Shown here piece after piece: positions 46,724-58,400 of a DNA stretch of 58,834 nt. The notes beneath the pieces were generated by a model. It ran no database searches. It saw only the letters and a list, made by a program, of their open reading frames with translations, and was not told where the DNA came from. The stretch is from an uncultured Oxalicibacterium sp. (GTDB taxonomy: Bacteria > Pseudomonadota > Gammaproteobacteria > Burkholderiales > Burkholderiaceae_D). The stretch is from NCBI RefSeq assembly GCF_913776015.1, contig NZ_CAJYMD010000014.1, forward strand, positions 1 to 58,834, read 5' to 3'. Every line of letters begins with the position of its first letter. Position 1 is the first letter of the stretch. The translations under genes were made by a program, and so were the position numbers.

Positions 46724-47407
46724 TTGAACAAGTGCCTGTCTCGCATGGCATGGCTGCATCTCGTTGCACTGATGCTGATCGCGTGCTTTGTATTGCCACA
46801 TGGAAATGTTAAGGCAATCGATTTCACGCGCCTGCAACAAGCGATGCAAACACTCGGCGGCAACAAGCAGAATGTCATCGACTGGCAACGCGTGATGGAA
46901 GAAAGCCAGGCTTTCAGTACGAATGACAAACTGCGACGCATCAATGAATTCTTCAATCGCCGCATCCAGTTTCGTAGCGACATGGAAATCTGGCGTCAAA
47001 GCGATTACTGGGCAACGCCACTCGAAACCCTGGCCAAGGGTGCCGGCGACTGCGAAGACTTCACCATCGCCAAATATTTCACCCTGCTGCATCTCGGCAT
47101 TCCTGTCGAACAGTTGCGACTCATTTACGTCAAGGCACGCATTGGCGGCACTGCCAGCAATGTGCAAGTGGCACACATGGTGCTGGCCTACTACCCTTCT
47201 CCCGACGCCGAGCCACTGGTACTCGACAATCTGATCACCGACATTCGCCCGGCTTCACGCCGCAGCGACCTGCAACCGGTGTTCAGCTTCAACAGCCAAG
47301 GCATCTTCGCCGGCGTGGAAGGCCATGCCACGGTAGGCAGCGGCGGTGTGCAACAACTCTCGCGCTGGAGTGATCTGTTGCAGCGCGCACGCGAACAAGG
47401 TTTTTGA
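46724..47407 (+). CDS. lapG: LapG-like periplasmic cysteine protease (BTLCP family)
   Basis: A 227-residue bacterial transglutaminase-like cysteine protease. The signal peptide ends near NVKA-ID; the catalytic triad is Cys in GDCEDFTIAKYF, His in AHMVLAYY and Asp in LVLDNL. LapG cuts the N-terminal retention module of LapA-type adhesins, releasing them from the cell. The TTG at 46724 gives a proper basic n-region (MNKCLSRM); ATG at 46745 is the alternative. It is 43 bases from lapD. The adhesin's own cleavage site lies outside the window. Confidence 0.93.
   Translation: MNKCLSRMAWLHLVALMLIACFVLPHGNVKAIDFTRLQQAMQTLGGNKQNVIDWQRVMEESQAFSTNDKLRRINEFFNRRIQFRSDMEIWRQSDYWATPLETLAKGAGDCEDFTIAKYFTLLHLGIPVEQLRLIYVKARIGGTASNVQVAHMVLAYYPSPDAEPLVLDNLITDIRPASRRSDLQPVFSFNSQGIFAGVEGHATVGSGGVQQLSRWSDLLQRAREQGF
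46793..46809. promoter_or_regulatory. Repeat 2, inside the lapG signal-peptide coding region
   Basis: Second exact copy of TTGCCACATGGAAATGT, 161 bases after the first; here it is flanked by ATTGCC and GGCAAT, giving another dyad. A pair of sites at this spacing could support a loop over the lapG promoter. Confidence 0.4.
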
Positions 47408-47450
47408 ATAACGCAACGTATGTGACTCAGGAAAGACGAAGGAAAAAATC

Positions 47451-49361
47451 ATGTCGATGTATCGTCAACTATGGCTGGCTCTGATCCTCAGCACTGCACT
47501 TGCGCTGATCGGCGGTTTTCTCGCCTCCACGCTGAGTGCACGCACCTATCTGGAAGAACAGTTGCGGCTCAAGAACAATGACACAGCAACAGCGCTGGCG
47601 CTTTCGCTCAGTCGCGGCGGGGTCGATACGATCGAAATGGAACTGGCGACAGCAGCGCTGTTCGACAGCGGTTACTTCCAATCCATTCGCATCGTCGGCC
47701 CACGCGGCGAGATGCTTGTTGAACGCACCGCAGGCGATCTCGATGCTGGTGCGCCAGCGTGGTTCATTCACACACTCCCGATCAGCGCGCCGGCAGGTCA
47801 AGCCAGCATCAGCGATGGCTGGAAACAGTTGGGCACCGTGCAGGTGACCAGTCAGCATGCTTTCGTATATCGCACCTTGTGGTCATCGACCCAGCAACTG
47901 GCACTGGCATTGTTGTTGGCAGGCCTGGTCGGCGCATATCTGAGCACACTGATCCTGCGTCGCATCAAAAAGCCGCTCGACAAGGTCGTCGAACAGGCAC
48001 GTGCCATCAGTGATCGCCGCTTCCTCACCACACCGGAACCCAAGGTACCGGAACTACGCCAGCTTGTGGCTGCGATGAACTCATCCGTTATGCGTCTCAA
48101 GAGCATGTTCGATGAAGAAACCGTACGTCTCGATCAACTCAAACGGGAAGCCAATCACGATGCGTTGACAGGCCTGCTCAATCGCACGCGCTTCATGGCC
48201 GGACTCAAAGCCTTTCTCGATGTCGATGAAGGACACCGCGGTCATCTGCTGCTGATTCGCATCGCGCACCTGGCTGACATCAATCGCAAACTTGGTCGTG
48301 AATCCACTGACGCGTTGTTGCAACGTATTGGCACCACCATCGACCATTTCTGCGCTCCATTGCCCGGTGCATTGAGCGCTCGTCTCAATGGCGCCGACTT
48401 CGCCATCATGCTGCCCGATGCATGGGACGCACGAACAAAAGCCGATGAACTGCTGCAGCAATTAGTCGCCACCGCTTCCGTCTATGTACCGGATCAGGCA
48501 ATTGCTTTCATCGGCATCGGCTCGTTCCAACAAGGCGAAATGCTGGGTACCTTGCTGGAACGCGTGGACCATGCACTCGCCAAGGTGGAAGCAACCAATA
48601 CCAACGGCATTCACGAAAGTACGACAGTCGGTATGGAGTCGTTGCCAAGCAATGCTGAAGAATGGAGCAAGACGCTCAACGAAGCCATTCAGCATGGCCG
48701 CACCAAGCTCGCCCTCTTCCCCGTACTCGACAATCACAATCAGGTGGTGCATCGCGAAAGTGCCTTGCGCATTCAGATTAGTGATGGAGTCGAATGGCTG
48801 CCGGCTGGCCGCTTCCTGTGGATTGCCGAACGCCTCGGCATGACTGGCGTACTGGATCTGATCGCAGTACGCCACGGCTTGGAAGAATTGGCGCGTGACC
48901 AAGCCCTGCCCGGACTGGCCATCAATCTGTCCGGCGAATCGCTGCACGATGCCACGTTCTTGCAAAACATCAAGGCGCTCTTGCACAAGCATCCCCTTGC
49001 TAGCCAGCGTCTGTTGCTGGAAATCCCTGAATACGGCGTGCTCGCACACTTGGCGGCATTCCGTCGCTTCTGTAGCGACATCGCGCAGCATGGCTGCCGC
49101 GTCGGCATTGAGCACTTCGGCCGCCAGTTCAGTCAGATCGGCAAACTGCACGAACTCGAATTCCATTACCTCAAGGTCGATGCAAGCTTCATCCGCGAAC
49201 TCGATACCAATGCCAGCAACCATGCTTTCCTCAAAGGCATGATCAACATCGTGCATCTGATCGATCTGCAAATCTTTGCCGAAGGCGTATCCACTGAAGC
49301 CGAATTGAGCATACTGCGTACACTGGATTTCGATGGTGCAACAGGGCCTGCCGTGCGTTAA
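47451..49361 (+). CDS. lapD: LapD-like c-di-GMP receptor (degenerate GGDEF-EAL)
   Basis: A 636-residue inner-membrane receptor. Membrane segments at about 8-28 and 150-170 flank a periplasmic LapD/MoxY domain that in LapD traps LapG. A HAMP segment (about 170-225, IKKPLDKVVEQARAI) leads to a GGDEF domain (about 235-385) with the signature degraded to NGADF, and an EAL domain (about 400-636) where the EAL motif reads ESALR; both should be enzymatically dead and bind c-di-GMP only. At high c-di-GMP it holds LapG inactive and the adhesin stays on the surface (known in Pseudomonas). AAGGA precedes the ATG. Confidence 0.93.
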   Translation: MSMYRQLWLALILSTALALIGGFLASTLSARTYLEEQLRLKNNDTATALALSLSRGGVDTIEMELATAALFDSGYFQSIRIVGPRGEMLVERTAGDLDAGAPAWFIHTLPISAPAGQASISDGWKQLGTVQVTSQHAFVYRTLWSSTQQLALALLLAGLVGAYLSTLILRRIKKPLDKVVEQARAISDRRFLTTPEPKVPELRQLVAAMNSSVMRLKSMFDEETVRLDQLKREANHDALTGLLNRTRFMAGLKAFLDVDEGHRGHLLLIRIAHLADINRKLGRESTDALLQRIGTTIDHFCAPLPGALSARLNGADFAIMLPDAWDARTKADELLQQLVATASVYVPDQAIAFIGIGSFQQGEMLGTLLERVDHALAKVEATNTNGIHESTTVGMESLPSNAEEWSKTLNEAIQHGRTKLALFPVLDNHNQVVHRESALRIQISDGVEWLPAGRFLWIAERLGMTGVLDLIAVRHGLEELARDQALPGLAINLSGESLHDATFLQNIKALLHKHPLASQRLLLEIPEYGVLAHLAAFRRFCSDIAQHGCRVGIEHFGRQFSQIGKLHELEFHYLKVDASFIRELDTNASNHAFLKGMINIVHLIDLQIFAEGVSTEAELSILRTLDFDGATGPAVR

Positions 49362-49417
49362 AGCTGTAAACAAGTGAACTTCGCTTTGACGGATCCCCAG
49401 TCTGACGCAGAGAAAAT

Positions 49418-49448
49418 AAAAAAAGCCCGTCTTGTGACGGGCTTTTTT
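49418..49448. terminator. Bidirectional terminator between lapD and the adhesin gene
   Basis: AAAAAAGCCCGTC and GACGGGCTTTTTT pair around TTGT, with T-runs on both strands, 57 bases after lapD and 16 bases after the adhesin stop codon. Confidence 0.94.
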
Positions 49449-49463
49449 GTGGCCGGATATTGA

Positions 49464-52400
49464 TCAGTCCGTCTGCAGCTTGCCGCGAGTGATCAGATCC
49501 TGAATCACCTGCTGATCGCCACTCATGCCATTGAGCAGATTGACGCCTTGCAGGATGATGGTCTGATCTTCATTGGCGGCGTTGTAACCGTTACTGAAAC
49601 CGCCACTACTACTGATGTGGACCTTGGTGTCCGAACCGACTGTCTCGAAATGCAGATAGTTGGTCAGGTTGGTACCCACGCCCTGACCGATCTCGCCTTG
49701 CAGCAGATCGCGCAGATCCAGCTTGTCACCGCCTGTCACGCTATCGAAATCGGTGATGGTATCGATGGCAGGCGCACCGACCGCACCCTTGTCAGCCAGC
49801 ATCCACTTGAAGGTATCGGCACCGAGCCCGCCCGTCAGCGTGTCGTTGCCGGCACCACCGATGAGGATGTCGTTACCCGCACCGCCATTCAAGATGTCGT
49901 TACCCGCGCCGCCATCAAGACGATCCGCGCCCGTGCCACCGTACAGCGTATCGTTACCGGCACCACCGATCAGCACGTCATTGCCGGCACCACCGTACAG
50001 AATGTCATCCGTGCTGCCGCCGATCAGAATTTCATCGGCATCCGTACCGTGGATGGTTGTACCGGAGACGTGATAAATGTCGGCCGTAGCAGAGGACGTG
50101 ACACCATTTTCCGTCACGGTGTAATCAAACTGCGCCGACTCGGACAATGGCCCCTGTATCTGATCGAGCGTCACCAGCAGGTTGTAATTCGTGTTGCTGT
50201 TGGTGGAAATCGTTGCGGTTTCGACCCGAATATAGAACTCGCCGTCGGTCGGTGCGACAAAGTAGCCATTCGGTGCCGAGCCCGTGCCGGTTCCAGTATT
50301 GGTAATCTGTACCGTCTGCAACACGCCCAGCGAATCATAGTATTCGACATAGGCATTCATGGCCGCAGTCTGGTTATCAACATCGACAAAGATACGCTCT
50401 CCGGCAAACAAAGCCATCTTGACGTAGTCGCTGTCACGCACGGTGTTCGAACGATTGTTGATCGTGCCGCTGAAGACTTGCGTACTGCCTGCCACATCCA
50501 CCGCCCAGGCCTGACCACCTGGCAAGACCGTGCCGAATCCTTCGCGCAACATCTCGAACGCATTGGCACGATCATCGTTGATTGGCGTCTGACCGCCCTG
50601 CGTATTGTCCAGCAAGGCTTCTTTCGTCACCTTGATCGCCGTGCCGCTGCTCGCGCCAGCAGTCGGTGTAAAGGTGATCGTACCGCTACCACTGACCGAA
50701 CCATTGACGGCGTTCTGCGAACTCGTCACGGTGGCACTGGTGCCCGTTGCATCGTTGTGCAACAACGCATCCGACGAGATCGTAATTGCCGTACCAGTTT
50801 GCACATTGGTCAGGATCGTATCGCGATTGGCATCAAGGTTGGCGATGTAATCGAGATTGACCTTCAGGTTGATGGTCTTGGCGTCCCCATCGCCGTCGAC
50901 TGCCGTTACCTGGAAAACTTCCTGCTGGTTCTGTGTGGTCTTGTTGACTGCCAACGTGTACGTATAACTACCTGTCACGAAGTTCAGCTCCAGTACGCCA
51001 CCCTTGTTGGTCGCAATGGAAACAGAACCGCTACCATTATTAGTATAAGTTTGACCATCGACTGTGACGCTCTGGATCGCGCCACCATCGGCCCCGAGCA
51101 AGAACCCGTGTGTAGCATTACCACTCAAGACGCCGAGGTTGCCTGTTACCAGACCGGAACCCACAGTTGCCAGCAGGGTGTCGGCCAGATCCGCCGCGTT
51201 GTTAACCTTGATCGCATAGTCTTCCACGCCATTGCCATCGGCATCCGTATTCGGATACGCAATCGGCAGCAACGCATTCAACGAAGCACTTCCGATACCG
51301 ATACCAAAAGCAACATCACCATTGGCTGCAACGAAGTTTTGCCACTGTGTCTGCTGCGTGGCATTTACGGCGAAACCTGAACTTGGCTCACCATCGGTAA
51401 TGAAGTAGAACAAGGTCTTGTCTGCTGCCGGCTTGGTAAAGCCATTCATCGTTTCATTCAGTGCAGTCGAATACTCGGTACCACCAGACGACTGGATACC
51501 GTTGATGTAACTGACCGCGTTGCCTTTATCATCCATGAACCAGTCGGTTTCGTTGACTGCCGCGCTACCACTCGCCGTACTGGAAAAATCGATGATCTTG
51601 ACGTTCACGTTGCCCAAGCCATCATAGCGGTCGATCAATTTGGCTAACGCCTCTTTGGCAATTTCCATCCTCACCGTAGAAGGATCGTAGCCAGACTGGA
51701 ACGAGTAATTGCCGTTAGCATCCGTGGCCATACTGCCCGAACGATCCAGAATGATGACAAGGTTATACGTGAGCGAAGTCGATGCAGCCTGAAGCGTTTG
51801 CTCAATATCGCCACCGATTGGAACATCGTCGACGATATTCACCGTCATCGTGGCATTCGTCGTCTGGTTCGTGAAAGTGTCACGCGCGACATAATTGAAC
51901 GTTGGATGATCATTGACACCCTCTGTCGTCTTGCTTACAAGCGTATAGGTATAGGCACCTGTATTGGCATTAACAACCAGTGTTCCGATCGAGTCGGTCA
52001 CCGTGATGGTGCCGTTGGATGCTGTCACGCCGTTGACGCTGGTAATGATGGTACTCGGTGTCACGCCGGCATCATTGTCGAATAGATTGCCGCTGGCCGT
52101 CACAGGCAATGCAGCATTACCTGCCTGCGTACCACCGGCAAGGCCGGACTCGTACACCGTGGCAGTATCCGCAATTGCCGTCACCACACTATCGGTAGAG
52201 ACCGTAAGCGTCGTGGTGGAAGCACTACCATCGGCGTCAGTCAGTGTGTAAGTGAACTGATCCGGTGTAACAGCCGTCAGATCTGGCGTGGCGGTCAGTC
52301 CGTTGACGCGATAGGCAGAACCATTGGTACCCGAGAGCACAATGTACTGAAAAGGCGAATTTGCGCTGATCGTCGCACTGGCGATATTGCCTGAAACTCC

Positions 52401-55400
52401 GGCAATCGTCCCCGAAACAACTAGTGCGCCATTTGCATCATAAGCTCGCCATTGCGCAGTTTCACCTGCAGATAGATCCGTCAAAGTGATACTGGTGCTA
52501 CGGCTAGCCATACCAAGATTCAAGACAAGATGCTCACCATTCTCAATGCGGTCATTATTATTTCCTGTGTTATTCGAGTTTTCGACACCAACACCATCGT
52601 TGTTAGTACCGCTGTTATCACGCTGACGCACGATGCCAGATGCTGTGCCAGTTAAGGCAGACAGACTCAAGTTGTTATTACCATTGGTCAGCGGCGATGT
52701 GCCGTCGAAGCCAAACAAAGAGATTCCGGCCGCACTCCAGCCGGCAATTGTCGCTGCCGTCGCAGACGAAGAAGTCACCACCTTGTTCTGATAATTCGAC
52801 GAATACGTGTAGGCACCCGTATCGTTGATAACCAACGTACCGTTCGTCGTTGTGATCGTGGTGTTCGACGACGTGAGGTTATACGTCGTACCGCCAAAGA
52901 CGATGCTCGATACGCGAGCGGCATCGCCACCTAGCATATCCGGCCCACCTGTTCCACCGGCACCCGTGATGACGTTACCCGCCACGCTTGCCACACTATT
53001 TGTCGATTGATCGCGATAACCGATGCCGACACTATCCGTATCGGGATTAGCAACCGGTGCCGAGTCGGTAACATTGATCTGCACCGTGGTCCAACCCGAA
53101 TTAAGACTGCCATCCGAAGCGCGGTAGACGAAACTGTCGATGTCCGAAATGTTGTCCGCATGGTTACGTATCGGTGCCGTATAAGTAAACGTACCGTCGG
53201 CATTCATCACGACCGTGCCACCCAGCGCTGTAGTAATGGCGTTGCTGCCATTGACGGTAGTAGCGGTCGAGCCGCTATTGGTCGCAAATTGCGCGACGGT
53301 GAGCGTGGTCGAATCAACGTCGGTGTCGTTGGCCAGCACGTTGCCGCGCACGACTGTCTTACCTTCGACGACACTATTGCTGCCGTTGTAGTTATCAGCC
53401 ACACCGACTGGCGCATCGTTCACGGCAATTACATTGATCGTGGCAACGGCCGTGTTGCTGTTGCTTTGTCCATCGTTGACCACAACGTTGATGATGCGCG
53501 GCGTAGTACTCGGATTTTCGCTGGTGCTGCTGTAAGTAATCGCACGGATCGCTGTCTGGTAATTCGCCAGCGAGGCATTACCGCTGAGCGTAATGACATT
53601 GCCATTGACACTAGCCGTGATACCGGCAGGCATCGTACCCACCGTCATTACATCGCCGGCTTGGGCATTGGTCAGCGTGATGGTAGCGCTTGCCAATGTG
53701 CTTGAGTCCACATCGGTGATGGCGATATCGGTATCAGCGATGCTGATACCCGCACCGTTTTCCGTGTAACTCGTTACATAGTTGTTGCCCGTTGTGGTGG
53801 AATTGTTGCCATCAAGGTCGATCGCTGGTGGCTGATCGTTATCGATGATGGTGCCCGTACCAGTTGCGGTCGCGATCGTTGCATTACCTGGATTGCTGAG
53901 AGTAACGGTAAAGGTTTCGGACGATTCGGCAACCGTATCGTTGATGATCGGTACCGTGATGGTCTTAGTCGTTTGACCAGGAGAAAACGTGAGCGAACCG
54001 CTGACAGCCGTGTAATCGCTACCAGCGGTTGCCGTGCCATTGTTGCTGGCGTAATTGACCGTGACGTTCTGGCCCGATGCGGCAGACAGCGTGACCGTAA
54101 AGGTTGCCGTACCAGCCGATTCATTGACCGAAACGTTGTTGATCGACAGGCTCGGCGTTGGATCGTTATCAAGGATAATGCCGGTACCCGTGACGCCACC
54201 GATGATCAATGGCACGGTTTCGTTGGCTTCATCCAGCACATCGTCCACTGTGGGTAGCGTAACGGTAAATGTTGTCACACCGGCCGGCACGCTCAGGATA
54301 CCGCCGCTTAATGTCACGCCATTGCTGAACGTTGGCGTGCCGTAATCGGAGGTGGAGGCCGTGCCACCGCCCAAGGTGTAGGCAAAGTTGGTTGTTGTCG
54401 TCGATGTACCGGTGACGTTGACCGTATAAATCAGCGCTGTACCTTCATTGACGCTCGGGCTGCTGATAGAGGCGATGACCGGTGCTGCATCGTTGTCCAC
54501 AATGGTACCGACACCAAGATTGTCACTGATGGTGGCGTTGGTTGGCGAAACCAGATTGACGTTGAAGGTTTCATTGCCTTCGAACACCGTGTCATTGATG
54601 ATCGGCACGGTGATGGTCTTGGTAGTTTCACCCGGGGCAAACGTCAGCGTGCCATTGACAGCCGTGTAATCGCTGCCAGCCGTCGCCGTGCCATTGCTGG
54701 TGTTGTAGCCGACGGTGACCGGCTGGCCGGAAGCGGTCGACAAAGTGACCGTAAACGTGGCCGTGCCGGCATCTTCGTTGACGTTCACATCGTTGATCGA
54801 GAGGCTCGGTTGCGCATCGTTGTCGTTGATCGTGCCGAGGCCTGTCACGCCACCAATGACAAGCGGGACCGTTTCACTCGTTTCATTGAGCGCATCATCC
54901 ACTGTTGGCAACGTGACTGTGAAGCTCGTCACGCCGGCCGGTACGCTCAAGATACCGCCGCTCAATGTCACGCCGTTGCTGAAGGTCGGCGTGCCGTAAT
55001 CGCTCGTGGATGCCGTACCACCACCCAACGTGTAGGCAAAGTTCGTCGACGTGCTTGATGTGCCTGTCACGTTAACCGTGTACACCAGCGACGTTCCTTC
55101 CGTTACGGTCGGACTACTGACCGAATTGATAACTGGGACCGGATCGTTATCGACAATCGTGCCAACGCCCAAATTGTCGCTGATCGTCGCATTGTTCGGA
55201 CTGCTCAGATTGATATTGAAGGTTTCATTACCTTCATAGACTGTGTCGTTGGTGATCTGAACCGTGATCGTCTTCGTCGTTTCACCCGGCGCAAACGTCA
55301 GTGTGCCATTGACTGCTGTGTAATCGCTGCCGGCCGTCGCCGTACCATTGCTGCTGGCGTAGTTGACAGTAACGCTCTGGCCAGATACGGCCGACAAGGT

Positions 55401-58400
55401 GACGGTGAAGGTTGCCGTGCCAGCAGATTCGTTGACCGAAACATCGTTGATCGACAGGCTTGGGGCCGCATCGTTATCGAGAATCGTACCAGTGCCAGTC
55501 ACGCCACCAATGACGAGCGGCACCGTTTCATTCGGTTCGTTCAGCGCATCATCAACTGTCGGCAACGTCACCGTGAAGGTGGTGACGCCGGCCGGCACAA
55601 TCAGATTGCCGCCACTGAGGGTGACACCGTTACTGAAGGTTGGCGTACCGTAATCGCCCGCCGAAGCCGTACCGCCACCCAGTGTGTAGGCAAAGCTGGT
55701 CGATGTACTCGACGTGCCCGTCACATTCACTGTGTAGACCAGTGCAGACCCTTCGTTGACACTCGGACTGCTGATACTACCGATAGTTGGTGCGGCATCG
55801 TTATCGACAATGGTACCCACACCGAGGTTGTCACTGATCGTGGCGTTGGTCGCACCCGTCAGGTTAACGTTGAAGGTTTCATTGCCCTCGAAGACGGTGT
55901 CGTCACTAATCGCAATCGTAATGGTCTTCGTCGTTTCGCCCGGCGCAAAAGTCAGGGTGCCGTTGGTAGCCGTATAGTCGCTACCGGCCGTGGCCGTACC
56001 GTTGCTGGTGTTGTAACCAACCGTGACTTGCTGGCCGGAAGCTGCAGACAAAGTAACCGTGAAGGTTGCCGTGCCTGCGCTTTCATTTACGCTGACATCA
56101 TTGATCGACAGACTCGGTTGCGCATCGTTATCGATGATCGTACCCGTACCCGTTACACCACCAATTTGCAGTGGCACAGTTTCATTCGGTTCGTTGATGG
56201 CATCGTCCAGCGTCTGTACGGTGACCGTGAAGTTGGTCACACCGGCAGGCACAATCAAATTGCCACCACTGAGCGTGACACCGTTGCTGAAGGTCGGTGT
56301 AGCGGTACTGTAATCCGATCCTGCCGTCGCCGTACCACCGCCCAGTTGATAAGCAAAGCTGGTCGATGTGCTTGACGTACCTGTCACGCTGACGTTGTAA
56401 ACCAGCGTACCGCCCTCGCCAGTACTTGGGTTGTTGATCGAATTGATCACGGGTACCGGATCGTTATCGACGATGGTGCCAACGCCTTGGCTGTCGGCAA
56501 TCGTCGCATTGACGGCATTGGTGAGATTGATGTTGAAGGTTTCATCACCTTCATGCACGGCATCGTTATTGATTTGTACCGTGATGGTTTTGGTGGTTTC
56601 ACCTGGCGCGAACGTCAATGTGCCGTTGACCGATCCATAGTCATTACCGGCCGTTGCGGTGCCATCAGCGCTAGCATAGTTGACGGTAACAGACTGCCCC
56701 GATACCGCAGACAAGGTCACCGTGAACGTCGCCGTACCCGCGGCCTCGTTGACGGATACATCATTGATCGTCAGGCTTGGTGCCACATCGTTATCGACGA
56801 TGGTACCCACGCCCTGGTTATCAGAAATCGTGGCGTTGGTGGCACCCGTCAGATTGACGTTGAATGTTTCACTACCTTCGCTCAAGGTATCGTCGGTGAT
56901 TGGTACCGTGATGGTTTTAGTGATTTCACCCGGTGCAAATGTCAGCGTGCCACTGATGGCGGTGTAATCGCTACCCGCCATTGCGGTGCCATTGCTGGTG
57001 TTGTAGCCAACCGTGACTTGCTGGCCGGATGCTGCCGAAAGCGTGACTGTGAAGGTTGCCGTGCCTGCGCCTTCATTCACGCTCACATCGTTGATCGATA
57101 GGCTCGGTTGCGCATCGTTGTCTGTGATCGTGCCGGTGCCAGTGACGCCGCCAATAACCAGCGGCACGGTTTCACTCGGTTCATTGATGGCATCGTCAAT
57201 CGTTTGTACACTAACCGTGAAGTTGGTCACGCCGGCAGGCACGCTAATCGTGCCGTTGCTGCTGTCATACGTCACACCGTTGCTGAAGGTCGGCGCACTT
57301 GTGCTGTAGTCGGCACCCGCGGTCGCGGTACCGCCACCCAGAACGAACGTGAACGTCGTCGGCATGCTCGATGTGCCATTGACGTTGACGTTATAAACCA
57401 GCGTGCCGCCCTCTGCCGTACTCGGATTGTTGATCGCAGAAATGACCGGCACAGGATCGTTATCGACAATCGTGCCCACGCCTTGCGCATCGACAATGAT
57501 GGCATTGACCGGATTGCTCAGGTTGACCGTGAAGGTTTCACTGTTTTCATGGAGGATATCGTTGGTGATAGGAACAATGATGGTCTTGATCGTTTCACCC
57601 GGATTGAATGTCAACGTACCGTTGACCGACGAGTAATCGCTACCGGCAATCGCCGTGCCATCTGCCGTGCTGTAATTGACCGACACGGTCTGACCGGATG
57701 CAGCCGACAGGGTTACTGTAAAGGTCGCCGTTCCTGCCGCCTCGTTGACACTCACATCGTTGATCGAGAAGCTCGGTGCATTATCGTTATCGACGATCGT
57801 ACCGACCGCATTGACACCACCCACGGAAATCGCCAACGTTTCATTTGCTTCCGGCAATGCATCATCCACCGTCGGGATCGTCACGGTAAAGCTGGTCACA
57901 CCAGCTGGCACAACAAGATTGCCACCAACCAGCGTCACGCCATTACTGAACGTTGGCGTGCCGTAATCGCCGGCACTGGCATTACTGCTGCCACCGCCCA
58001 GTGTGAAAGCAAAATTCGAATCAACGCTCGATGCATTCGACAAGGTCACGGTATGCACCAATGCGTTGCCTTCGACCTTGCTGTCGTTGGTGACCGACTG
58101 GATCGTTGGCGCATTGTCGTCATCGATGATCGTACCGGTGCCGGTGACGCCACCGATGTGCAGCGGTACGGTTTCATCCGGTTCGTCGATACTGTCTTGC
58201 GTGGTTGGAACGATGACATTGAAACCGGTCACACCAGCTGGCACCGTGATCGTGCCGGCCACTGGATCATAAGTCACACCATTCGTGAATGTTGGCGTGC
58301 CGTAATCGCTTGTTCCTGCCGTGCCACCGCCGAGCGTAAATGAATAGGTCGTCGATGTGCTCGATGGATTCGTCAGCGTGACCGCATAGGTTAAATCTCC

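Noticed and set aside
49548-51380. Open frame of 610 codons on the plus strand under the adhesin gene
   Set aside because: It is the mirror of a repetitive, Thr/Asn/Gly-rich gene; its protein shows no domain or start signal. Similar shadows run up to 58343.
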